The notes under the pieces are model-generated. The model made no database searches and had not been told where the DNA came from. It saw only the letters and a program-made list of their open reading frames with translations. Below, piece by piece: positions 1 to 7,215 of a stretch of DNA of 7,215 nucleotides (position 1 is the stretch's first letter; each line of letters starts with the position of its first letter). Source of the DNA: Pseudomonadota bacterium (lineage in GTDB: Bacteria > Pseudomonadota > Alphaproteobacteria > Rhodospirillales > 2-02-FULL-58-16); contig JADFHR010000164.1 in assembly GCA_022567015.1 (NCBI GenBank), positions 1 through 7,215 of the forward strand, written 5' to 3'. A program made the translations under genes and the position numbers.

Positions 1-40
1 TTCGACGCCCTCCGACGGGCCGCATACGCGACCGGAACGG

Positions 41-134
41 CGGCTTACCAAGGCTTTCGGACGGCGTCGCGCACGCTTCGCGATGCCCCGCATCGCCACG
101 GCGCACGCTCCTGGCCGAAAACCTTGGTAAGCCG
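41..134. repeat. Long imperfect inverted repeat upstream of tilS
   Basis: Bases 41-60 pair with 115-134 in antiparallel fashion at 19 of 20 positions; the only mismatch is 54 against 121. The 54-bp interior carries its own perfect 6-bp hairpin (80-85 with 91-96, loop CCCCG). The right arm ends 13 bases before the tilS ATG. No run of T follows the stem on either strand, so it does not look like an intrinsic terminator. Possible identities are a small non-autonomous palindromic element, a structured leader RNA, or a pair of operator half-sites. No target-site duplication is obvious at the outer ends. The pairing is directly visible; the function is unknown. Confidence 0.7.
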
Positions 135-170
135 GCTCGTCGGGTCATGATCAGCGCCCCTTGGTATAAA
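122..170 (+). promoter_or_regulatory. Repeated CCTTGGTA motif with a -10-like TATAAA near the tilS start
   Basis: The octamer CCTTGGTA occurs at 122-129 and 159-166, and once inverted at 46-53 as part of the long inverted repeat. The third copy runs into TATAAA (165-170), a good match to a sigma-70 -10 box and unusually AT-rich for this window. No convincing -35 box lies 16-18 bp upstream (142-147 reads GGGTCA). If this were a promoter, transcription would begin near 177, inside the longest tilS reading frame and only a few bases before the second ATG at 183. It could equally be coincidence within coding sequence. Confidence 0.2.
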
Positions 171-1559
171 CCCTCGATCGATATGGCCGGGCCGCCCGGT
201 GACGGGGAGCCGGCTTCCGCGGCGCCGGTTTCCGACGATGCCTTCGCCGCCATGATGGCGGCCGTCGGTCCCTTCGAAGGGAACCCCCGCCTGGCGGTGG
301 CGGTGTCCGGGGGCGGCGACAGCATGGCTCTTTGTCTGCTGGTGCAACGCTGGGCCGGCGGGCGGGGCGGGAGCACGACGGCGCTGACCGTCGACCACGG
401 ATTGCGGCCCGAGGCCGCGGACGAAGCGCGCCAGGTGGGCCGCTGGCTGAAGGCACGCGGCATCGCCCACCACGTGCTTGAATGGCGGGGCCCCAAGCCC
501 GTCTCCGGCATACAGGCGGCGGCGCGGGCGGCCCGCTATGGCCTGATGACGGCGTGGGCGCGCCAGGCCGGCGTGCTCCATCTGCTGCTCGCCCATCACC
601 AGGAGGACCAGGCGGAGACCTTCCTCCTGCGCCTGGAGCGGGGCAGCGGCATCGACGGGCTTTCGGCCATGGCCGCGGTCGTCGAGACGCCGGCGGTGCG
701 GCTGGTGCGGCCCCTGTTGGGGGTGCCGCGGGCGCGGCTCAGGGCGACGGCCAGGGCCTTCGGCCAGGAATGGCTGGACGATCCGTCCAACCGCGACGCC
801 GCCTTCGCCCGGACGCGGATCCGGGCGGCCCTGCCGGCCTTGGCGCGGTCGGGGATGTCGCCGGCGGTGCTGGCCGAGAGGGCGAACCGGGTGGGGCACG
901 TGCGCATTGCGCTGGAAAACGCCGCCTCGGCCCTGTTGGCGGTGTGTTGCACGGTCCACCCCGCGGGATACGCCCGCCTCGACCAGTCCACCCTGGCGGC
1001 GGCGCCCGAAGACGTGTCCTTCAGGGCCCTGGCCCGGATCCTCATGTGCGTGGGGGGACGCGAATATGCGCCCAGGCGGGAGAAACTGGAACGGCTCCAC
1101 GCCGTGGTCGTGGGCGGAAAGCTGGGCAAGGCCCGGACCCTGGGCGGGTGCCGGATCATGGCCGAGCGGTACAGAATCCTGGTCTGCCGCGAGGCCCGTG
1201 GAATGCCCGAGCCCCTGGCCGCCGTTCCCGGGGCGCAGGTCGTCTGGGATGGCCGCTTCGTCATCCGTTTCGCCGCCACCGGCAAAGGCGCCCCGCGGCC
1301 GCGGCATGCCGCCCAACTGACGCGCCTGGGGCGCGAGGGCTGGGCCGAGGTGGCCGCCGACCGGCCGGACCTCAAGGGGGGTCCGCTTCCGGCCGCCGTC
1401 AGGCTGTCGCTGCCGGCCCTGCGGGACAAATGGGGTGTTTTCGCCGTTCCCCATTTGTATTATACTCGGATCGGCGGCCGTGGGCCGGGCGTGGGGTTCG
1501 GGCGCATCGCGTTTTGTCCGCCGAACAGCATTTCCGGGGTGGGGTTTAGGCTTGCGTAA
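147..1559 (+). CDS. tilS: tRNA(Ile)-lysidine synthetase TilS
   Basis: TilS uses ATP and lysine to convert C34 of the CAU-anticodon isoleucine tRNA to lysidine, so that the tRNA reads AUA and is charged with isoleucine; it acts in the cytoplasm and is normally essential. The 470-residue product carries the PP-loop ATP-pyrophosphatase signature SGGGDS at residues 54-59, TVDHGLRPEA near 81-90, AHHQEDQAETFLLRL near 149-163 and WLDDPSNRDAAFARTRIR near 209-226, all typical of the family. The C-terminal part (about 255-470) is less conserved but ends in a family-like tail, so the gene appears intact. The ATG at 147 lacks a good ribosome binding site, and the clear homology begins only around residue 29. 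The ATG at 183 (residue 13) is therefore a real alternative start, also without an obvious binding site. ftsH follows after 120 bp. Confidence 0.93.
   Translation: MISAPWYKPSIDMAGPPGDGEPASAAPVSDDAFAAMMAAVGPFEGNPRLAVAVSGGGDSMALCLLVQRWAGGRGGSTTALTVDHGLRPEAADEARQVGRWLKARGIAHHVLEWRGPKPVSGIQAAARAARYGLMTAWARQAGVLHLLLAHHQEDQAETFLLRLERGSGIDGLSAMAAVVETPAVRLVRPLLGVPRARLRATARAFGQEWLDDPSNRDAAFARTRIRAALPALARSGMSPAVLAERANRVGHVRIALENAASALLAVCCTVHPAGYARLDQSTLAAAPEDVSFRALARILMCVGGREYAPRREKLERLHAVVVGGKLGKARTLGGCRIMAERYRILVCREARGMPEPLAAVPGAQVVWDGRFVIRFAATGKGAPRPRHAAQLTRLGREGWAEVAADRPDLKGGPLPAAVRLSLPALRDKWGVFAVPHLYYTRIGGRGPGVGFGRIAFCPPNSISGVGFRLA
1438..1466 (+). promoter_or_regulatory. Possible ftsH promoter inside the 3' end of tilS
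   Basis: An AT-rich island in otherwise very GC-rich coding sequence gives TATACT (1461-1466, five of six matches to the sigma-70 -10 box), with the overlapping TATTAT at 1458-1463. TTTTCG at 1438-1443 is a poor -35 box at 17-bp spacing. A transcript from here would have a leader of about 200 bases before ftsH. The bases also encode a stretch of TilS that may be conserved, which weakens the case. Confidence 0.22.
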
Positions 1560-1576
1560 CGGTTCTGGCGTATTAT
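1551..1576 (+). promoter_or_regulatory. Possible heat-shock-type promoter at the tilS stop codon
   Basis: CTTG at 1551-1554 is followed by TATTAT at 1571-1576, straddling the tilS stop and lying about 100 bp before ftsH. ftsH is a sigma-32 target in Escherichia coli, and alphaproteobacterial RpoH promoters also begin with CTTG, so this position would make sense. The downstream element is a poor match to the C-rich -10 box, and the gap is shorter than usual. This is a candidate only. Confidence 0.2.
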
Positions 1577-1662
1577 TTCTTGGGAACGGGAAAGGGTCCG
1601 CGCCCGACCGTGGCGTGACGGGCCGATTCCGGGGAAGGATCGACGGTCCCCGTTGGCAAGGC

Positions 1663-1670
1663 AAGGAAGG
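1663..1670 (+). promoter_or_regulatory. Ribosome binding site deciding the ftsH GTG start
   Basis: AAGGAAGG lies nine bases before the GTG at 1680, a good Shine-Dalgarno sequence at normal spacing. An in-frame TAG at 1677-1679 directly precedes the GTG, so no earlier start in this frame is possible. The next in-frame ATG (residue 55) would delete the first membrane helix. A 6-bp stem (1630-1635 with 1647-1652) sits just upstream in the leader. Confidence 0.8.
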
Positions 1671-1679
1671 ATGGGATAG

Positions 1680-3604
<1,925 letters not shown>

Positions 3605-3605
<1 letters not shown>

Positions 3606-4759
3606 TGGCCGACGCCCGGTGGGCCGTGCCGGCCGGCGTCAGCGCAGAAAAAAGCCCCGCCTTGCCGCGGGGCTTCCTGCGTAAAGGCGAGGCTCCGGCT
3701 TCACGCCTTTACCTGCGTCCCCTGGGGCCTGTCGCCGGCGCCGGGAGCGATGTTTCCCGCCTCGAGGTCCTGGTTCGCGGCGCCGACGGGGTGACCACCG
3801 CCGTCGCTTCCCCGGAGGAGACGCTGCGCTGGGCGAGGGCGGAAGGCGGGGACGTGGGGGATTACGCATCGGGGCTGCTCGAGCGCCTGGCGAACCCGCC
3901 CGCCGCCTTCGCTGGACTGGCGCTTGGCCGCCCCCTGATCATGGGGATCATCAACGTCACCCCCGACAGCTTCTCCGACGGCGGCGAGGCCCTGGACGCC
4001 GGCCGGGCCCTGGCCCGCGGCCGGGCGCTGGCCGACGCCGGGGCCGACATCGTGGACGTGGGCGGCGAATCCACCCGGCCGGGGGCGGCGCCGGTCTCCC
4101 AGGACGACGAGCTGGCCCGGGTGCTGCCCGTGGTCCGCGGCCTCAGCGAGGCCGGGTTCGTCGTCTCCGTCGACACCCGCCACGCCCGGGTCATGGAGGC
4201 GGCGCTGGACGGGGGCGCCGCCATCATCAACGACATAACCGCGCTCACCGGGGATCCCGGGTCCCTGGGGGTGGTCGCGGCCCGCGGCGCGCCGGTGATC
4301 CTCGTGCACATGCAGGGCGAACCCAGGACCATGCAGGACGAACCCCGCTACGAGGACGCGGCGCTCGACGTCTACGACTATCTTGCCGGGCGCGTGGCGG
4401 CGTGCGAGGCGGCGGGCGTGGAACGGGCGCGCATCGCCGTCGATCCGGGAATCGGGTTCGGCAAGACCGTCGACCACAACGTCCGCATCCTCAACCGCCT
4501 GGCGCTCTACCACGGCCTCGGGTGCGCGCTCGTGCTCGGGGTTTCGCGCAAGAGCTTCATCGCCCGGCTGAGCCGGGGGGAGGCGCCGAAACAACGCCTC
4601 GCCGGGTCCCTCGCCGCGGCCCTCGCCGCGGTGGCCCAGGGCGCCCACATCCTGCGCGTCCACGACGTCGCCGAAACCCGCCAGGCGCTGAGCGCGTGGT
4701 CGGCCATCCACGCCGCCGGCGCCGGGGAAGCACCGGGTCGCGGTGCACAAGCCCCTTAA
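3605..4759 (+). CDS. folP: Dihydropteroate synthase FolP with N-terminal extension
   Basis: FolP condenses 6-hydroxymethyl-dihydropterin diphosphate with p-aminobenzoate to form dihydropteroate in folate synthesis; it is the sulfonamide target. The catalytic TIM barrel occupies about residues 109-370, with IINVTPDSFSDGG (115-127), DVGGESTRPGA (151-161), SVDT (188-191), IINDI (207-211), VHMQG (234-238), DPGIGFGKT (280-288), GVSRKSF (312-318) and RVHD (351-354), so the active site looks complete. The protein is 384 residues against about 280 in E. coli, because roughly 108 residues precede the barrel. Of these, about 35-108 (beginning RLYLRPLG) resemble the extension I recall from related alphaproteobacteria. 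The first ~34 residues look unlike anything and are encoded over two hairpins. The ATG at 3605 overlaps the ftsH stop and has only a weak binding site. GTG 3626 and TTG 3662 are alternative starts, and no ATG lies nearer RLYLRPLG. Confidence 0.96.
3643..3681 (-). terminator. Intrinsic terminator-like hairpin, oriented for the minus strand
   Basis: Bases 3652-3660 (AAGCCCCGC) pair perfectly with 3667-3675 (GCGGGGCTT) around the 6-base loop CTTGCC. An outer 5-bp stem (3643-3647 with 3677-3681) extends it across a small internal bulge. Six A's at 3648-3653 become six U's at the 3' side of the hairpin when read on the minus strand, giving a textbook intrinsic terminator in that direction. On the + strand the stem is followed by CCTGCG with no U tract, so termination of ftsH would be weak. 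No minus-strand gene in the window needs a terminator. It lies within codons 13-26 of folP as called. Confidence 0.5.
3681..3712. repeat. Second perfect 9-bp hairpin in the folP start region
   Basis: GTAAAGGCG (3681-3689) pairs with CGCCTTTAC (3704-3712) without mismatch, leaving a 14-base loop. It abuts the preceding terminator-like hairpin, sharing base 3681 with its outer stem, so only one of the two full structures could form at its edge. Together they form a compact two-hairpin module between the end of ftsH and the part of folP that looks conserved. A role in attenuation or mRNA processing is possible; the sequence shows only the pairing. Confidence 0.5.
4730..4746. repeat. Small hairpin at the 3' end of folP
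   Basis: GCACCG (4730-4735) pairs perfectly with CGGTGC (4741-4746) around the loop GGTCG, eleven bases before the end of folP. No U tract follows, so it is not a good intrinsic terminator. It could protect the 3' end of a processed folP message, or be chance in GC-rich DNA. Confidence 0.3.
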
Positions 4760-4784
4760 GGAAGGGTGACGTCTCTGCTATGAT
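4756..4784 (+). promoter_or_regulatory. Candidate extended -10 promoter for glmM-thiD
   Basis: TATGAT at 4779-4784 matches five of six positions of the sigma-70 -10 box and is preceded by TGC, giving an extended -10 element. TTAAGG at 4756-4761 is a weak -35 box (three of six) at the ideal 17-bp spacing. It overlaps the folP stop codon. The predicted start near 4791 would give a leader of about 32 bases before glmM. This would let glmM and thiD be transcribed separately from ftsH-folP. A 5-bp stem (4787-4791 with 4800-4804) lies at or just after the predicted start. Confidence 0.45.
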
Positions 4785-4810
4785 AACGCCCCCGGAGCCG
4801 GGCGCAGGGC

Positions 4811-4817
4811 AAGGGAG
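4811..4817 (+). promoter_or_regulatory. Ribosome binding site of glmM
   Basis: AAGGGAG sits five bases before the ATG at 4823 and supports that start. The encoded N-terminus MTRKLFGTDGIRG matches the expected beginning of GlmM. Confidence 0.75.
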
Positions 4818-4822
4818 ACACC

Positions 4823-6169
4823 ATGACGCGAAAGCTGTTCGGGACCGACGGCATCCGCGGCACCGCCAATCGTGAGCCGATGACCGCCGCGACGGCCCTG
4901 CGCGTCGGCATGGCGGCGGCCGCGCACTTCACCCGGGGCAACCACCGCCACCGGGTGGTCATCGGCAAGGACACGCGGTTGTCCGGCTACCTGATAGAGC
5001 CGGCGCTGACCGCCGGCTTTGTCTCCATGGGCATGGACGTGATCCTGGTCGGGCCCCTGCCGACGCCGGCGGTGGCCATGCTGACGCGCAGCCTCAGGGC
5101 CGACCTGGGCGTGATGATCTCGGCCTCGCACAATCCATACGAGGACAACGGCCTCAAGCTGTTCGGGCCGGACGCCTACAAGCTGTCGGACGAGGTCGAG
5201 GCGGAGATCGAACGGCGCATGGACGGCGACATGAGCGGCGACCTCGTGCCGCCGGCCGAGCTCGGGCGCGCCAAGCGCCTGGACGACGCCCAGGGACGCT
5301 ACACCGAGCACGTCAAACAGACCTTTCCCAAGGGCCTGCGCCTCGACGGCCTGAAGGTGGTCGTCGACTGCGCCAACGGCGCCGCCTACAAGGTGGCCCC
5401 GGATATCCTGTGGGAACTGGGCGCCGAGGTGATATCCATCGGGGTCCAGCCGGACGGATACAACATCAACAAGGACTGCGGCTCCACGTGCATCGAGACC
5501 ATGTGCGGCCAGGTGGCGCCCAACGGTGCCGATCTCGGCCTCGCGCTGGACGGCGACGCGGACCGGTTGCTGATCGCCGACGAGACCGGCGCCCTGATCG
5601 ACGGCGACCAGATAATGGGCCTGGTGGCCGGGCACTGGGCCGGCAACGGCCAGCTCAAGGGCGGCGGCGTGGTCGCCACGGTGATGTCCAACCTGGGGCT
5701 CGAGCGCTACCTGAACGGCGTCGGACTGGACCTGGTGCGCACCCCCGTCGGCGACCGCTACGTGGTCGAGCACATGCGCCGACACGGGTTCAACCTGGGC
5801 GGCGAGCAATCCGGCCACATCATCCTGGCCGACTACAGCACGACCGGCGACGGCCTGATCGCGGCGCTCCAGGTGCTGGCCGTGATCGTCCAGCGCCGGC
5901 GCCCGGCGAGCGAGGTCTGCCGCGTCTTCGAGGCGCTGCCCCAGTGCCTGCGCAACGTATCGTACAACGGCGGCCGTCCCCTCGAAGACGATTCGGTAAA
6001 GGCGGCGATTGCCGCCGGGGAGAAACGGCTGGGCAAGACGGGGCGGCTGCTCATCCGCCCGTCGGGAACCGAGCCCGTGATCCGCGTCATGGCCGAGGGT
6101 GAGGACGAGGACCTGATCGTCGCCGTGGTCGACGACATCGCCGGCGTCATCGGCCACGCCGCCCGATGA
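4823..6169 (+). CDS. glmM: Phosphoglucosamine mutase GlmM
   Basis: GlmM interconverts glucosamine 6-phosphate and glucosamine 1-phosphate in the cytoplasm, the step before GlmU makes UDP-GlcNAc for peptidoglycan and lipopolysaccharide. The 448-residue protein has the normal family length and all key elements of the alpha-D-phosphohexomutase fold. These are the N-terminal FGTDGIRG (6-13), the phosphoserine loop ISASHNP with catalytic Ser102, the magnesium loop DGDADR (243-248), the sugar-binding loop GEQSGH (327-332), and the C-terminal phosphate-binding loop RPSGTEP (412-418). That Ser loop, together with the FGTDGIRG start and close match to GlmM, favours GlmM over phosphomannomutase or phosphoglucomutase. 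It lies 63 bp after folP, the conserved neighbour order in many proteobacteria, and its stop overlaps the thiD start by four bases. Confidence 0.98.
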   Translation: MTRKLFGTDGIRGTANREPMTAATALRVGMAAAAHFTRGNHRHRVVIGKDTRLSGYLIEPALTAGFVSMGMDVILVGPLPTPAVAMLTRSLRADLGVMISASHNPYEDNGLKLFGPDAYKLSDEVEAEIERRMDGDMSGDLVPPAELGRAKRLDDAQGRYTEHVKQTFPKGLRLDGLKVVVDCANGAAYKVAPDILWELGAEVISIGVQPDGYNINKDCGSTCIETMCGQVAPNGADLGLALDGDADRLLIADETGALIDGDQIMGLVAGHWAGNGQLKGGGVVATVMSNLGLERYLNGVGLDLVRTPVGDRYVVEHMRRHGFNLGGEQSGHIILADYSTTGDGLIAALQVLAVIVQRRRPASEVCRVFEALPQCLRNVSYNGGRPLEDDSVKAAIAAGEKRLGKTGRLLIRPSGTEPVIRVMAEGEDEDLIVAVVDDIAGVIGHAAR

Positions 6170-7026
6170 CGCCCCCGGGGGCGGGGGCGATGGCGGGACG
6201 CGTCCTCATCGTCGCCGGTTCCGATTCGGGCGGCGGCGCGGGCATCCAGGCCGACATCAAGACGGTCACCGCCCTCGGCGGCTATGCCATGACCGCCGTC
6301 ACCGCGCTGACGGCGCAGAACACCCGGGGCGTGTTCGCCATCCCCGACGTGCCGGCCGACTTCGTCGCCGAGCAGATGCGCGTCGTGCTGTCGGACATCG
6401 GGGCCGACTGCGTAAAGGTGGGCATGCTGCACCGGCCCGACGTCATCGAGGCGGTGTGCGAGGTCCTGGAGGCCGAGGCCGCGGCCCGGGCCGAAGCCGG
6501 CGGCCGGCGCGTCCCCATCGTCGTCGATCCGGTGATGGTGGCCAAGGGCGGCGAGTCCCTCCTGGCGCCCGACGCCATGGCCAGCCTGAAGGCGCGCATG
6601 ATCCCCCTGGCCCATGTGCTGATGCCCAACGTGGCGGAGGCCGAGGCGCTCACCGGCCTCACGGTGCGCGGCCCCGACGACGCCGGGACGGTGGCGCGGA
6701 AACTGGCTGCCCCGGGCGCCGGGGCCGTCCTGCTGAAGGGCGGCCACTTGGCGGGAGAGACGGTCATCGACATCCTGGCCGTGGACGGGGAGATCGTCGA
6801 GGTCTTCGAGAGCCCGAGGATCGACACGCCCCATACCCACGGCACGGGATGCACCCTGGCCTCGGCGACCGCCACCGGCCTGGCCCAGGGGATGGCGGTG
6901 CGCGACGCCGTGGCCCGGGCGCGGCGCTACGTCCACGCGGCGATCCTGACCGCCCCCGGACTGGGCCACGGCCACGGGCCCCTGAACCACGCCCATACGG
7001 TGGGGCCCTTCGGGGTGGACGGTTGA
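6166..7026 (+). CDS. thiD: Hydroxymethylpyrimidine/phosphomethylpyrimidine kinase ThiD
   Basis: ThiD phosphorylates 4-amino-5-hydroxymethyl-2-methylpyrimidine and then its monophosphate, giving the pyrimidine diphosphate that ThiE joins to the thiazole in thiamine synthesis. The 286-residue product is a ribokinase-fold enzyme with AGSDSGGGAGIQADIKT (17-33), TALTAQNT (46-53), VVDPVMVAKGG (119-129), MPNVAEAEALTG (153-164), LLKGGH (189-194) and the anion-hole/catalytic motif HGTGCTLASA (225-234, Cys229). The ATG at 6166 overlaps the glmM stop as ATGA, indicating coupled translation. A second ATG at 6190 (residue 9) begins MAGRVLIVAGSDS, closer to typical ThiD N-termini, so the true protein may be eight residues shorter. 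Neither start has a good ribosome binding site. No other thiamine gene is visible nearby. The last ~20 residues are rich in Gly and His. Confidence 0.96.
   Translation: MTPPGAGAMAGRVLIVAGSDSGGGAGIQADIKTVTALGGYAMTAVTALTAQNTRGVFAIPDVPADFVAEQMRVVLSDIGADCVKVGMLHRPDVIEAVCEVLEAEAAARAEAGGRRVPIVVDPVMVAKGGESLLAPDAMASLKARMIPLAHVLMPNVAEAEALTGLTVRGPDDAGTVARKLAAPGAGAVLLKGGHLAGETVIDILAVDGEIVEVFESPRIDTPHTHGTGCTLASATATGLAQGMAVRDAVARARRYVHAAILTAPGLGHGHGPLNHAHTVGPFGVDG
6170..6183. repeat. Perfect 14-bp GC palindrome at the glmM/thiD junction
   Basis: CGCCCCCGGGGGCG reads identically on both strands and sits directly after the glmM stop, between the two candidate thiD start codons (6166 and 6190). Being a palindrome without a loop, it could form a hairpin only by unpairing its centre. 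It may restrict initiation or simply reflect the Pro/Gly-rich codons of the short leader. Confidence 0.4.
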
Positions 7027-7074
7027 AGACGGACGGCCCGACACACTGAAACGGCGCCGCCGGCGGAGCAGATC

Positions 7075-7083
7075 GAGGAGAGG
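7075..7083 (+). promoter_or_regulatory. Strong ribosome binding site for the right-edge gene
   Basis: GAGGAGAGG ends four bases before the ATG at 7088; its AGGAG core (7076-7080) is seven bases from the ATG, and a second GGA follows at 7082-7084. It is the most purine-rich site in the window and supports a real gene start at 7088. No convincing promoter or terminator is visible between the thiD stop and this site. Confidence 0.65.
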
Positions 7084-7087
7084 AACG

Positions 7088-7215
7088 ATGGCCGAAATCC
7101 GCAGCCTGCATGGCACCACGGTCGCGGAAATTTTCAACGACGGGCTCGGCAAACTGGACGAGATCGAGGCCGTCGCCGTCTCCGTCCTGTGGAAGAACGG
7201 GGGCGTGACCGCGGG
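7088..7215 (+). CDS. Unidentified protein, N-terminal fragment
   Basis: An open frame begins at the ATG at 7088 behind a strong ribosome binding site and is still open at the window end, giving 42 complete codons. The visible part begins MAEIRSLHGTTVAEIFNDGL and continues with an acidic segment (LDEIEAV, 23-29), a hydrophobic strand-like stretch (AVAVSVLW, 28-35), then KNGGVTA. The pattern of a helix followed by a beta strand ending in a Lys-Asn-Gly-Gly turn resembles small conserved proteins of unknown function in alphaproteobacteria, but I cannot name a family. No signal peptide or membrane segment is seen. It lies 61 bp after thiD on the same strand and could be co-transcribed. Function unknown. 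Confidence 0.65.
   Translation, partial: MAEIRSLHGTTVAEIFNDGLGKLDEIEAVAVSVLWKNGGVTA

Noticed and set aside
41..134. The inverted repeat as a tRNA or a rho-independent terminator
   Set aside because: There is no T-loop, anticodon arm or acceptor layout typical of tRNA, and no U tract follows the stem on either strand.
482..1549. Long + strand open frame overlapping tilS in another frame
   Set aside because: The product is Gly/Arg/Pro-rich with no motifs, while tilS in the main frame has the PP-loop and other family motifs throughout.
4778..6157. Long minus-strand open frame opposite glmM
   Set aside because: It is the antisense shadow of glmM, with biased composition, no domain motif and no supported start signal.
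7023..7051. TTGAAG after thiD as the -35 box of a promoter for the right-edge gene
   Set aside because: No acceptable -10 box is found at 16-18 bp spacing; the sequence there is a poor match.
7050..7068. GC-rich self-complementary stretch after thiD as a terminator
   Set aside because: The possible stems are short, with almost no loop, and no U tract follows.

Overview
This window is a GC-rich, densely packed stretch of a bacterial chromosome with every recognisable gene on the + strand: tilS, ftsH, folP, glmM, thiD, and the first 42 codons of a small unidentified gene. The order tilS-ftsH-folP-glmM-thiD, the high GC, and the long N-terminal extension on FolP suggest an alphaproteobacterium of the Rhodospirillales type. 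That placement is inference from gene order and protein style; no marker RNA is present.

Layout. Bases 1-146 hold no recognisable gene but contain a striking near-perfect inverted repeat (20-bp arms, 41-60 and 115-134). tilS (147-1559) encodes the tRNA-Ile lysidine synthetase. A 120-bp leader then precedes ftsH (1680-3605), the membrane AAA+ zinc protease, which starts at GTG directly after an in-frame stop. folP (3605-4759, dihydropteroate synthase) shares one base with the ftsH stop. Its first ~35 codons contain two 9-bp hairpins, one of which is a well-formed intrinsic terminator for the opposite strand. A 63-bp gap with a plausible extended -10 promoter and a good ribosome binding site leads to glmM (4823-6169, phosphoglucosamine mutase). 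thiD (6166-7026, HMP/HMP-P kinase) overlaps glmM by four bases (ATGA). After a 61-bp gap with a strong ribosome binding site, an uncharacterised small gene begins at 7088 and runs off the window.

How the genes relate. All five identified genes are housekeeping: tRNA decoding fidelity, membrane protein quality control, folate synthesis, amino-sugar supply for the cell envelope, and thiamine synthesis. They form one or two co-directional transcription units. ftsH/folP and glmM/thiD are translationally coupled pairs, and glmM probably has its own promoter. All catalytic motifs checked in the five enzymes are intact. I found no mobile-element gene, CRISPR array, tRNA/rRNA, or evident novel multi-gene system. 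The points worth a second look are non-coding or junctional: the inverted repeat before tilS, the hairpins inside the folP start region, start-site ambiguity in tilS, folP and thiD, and the unidentified gene at the right edge.
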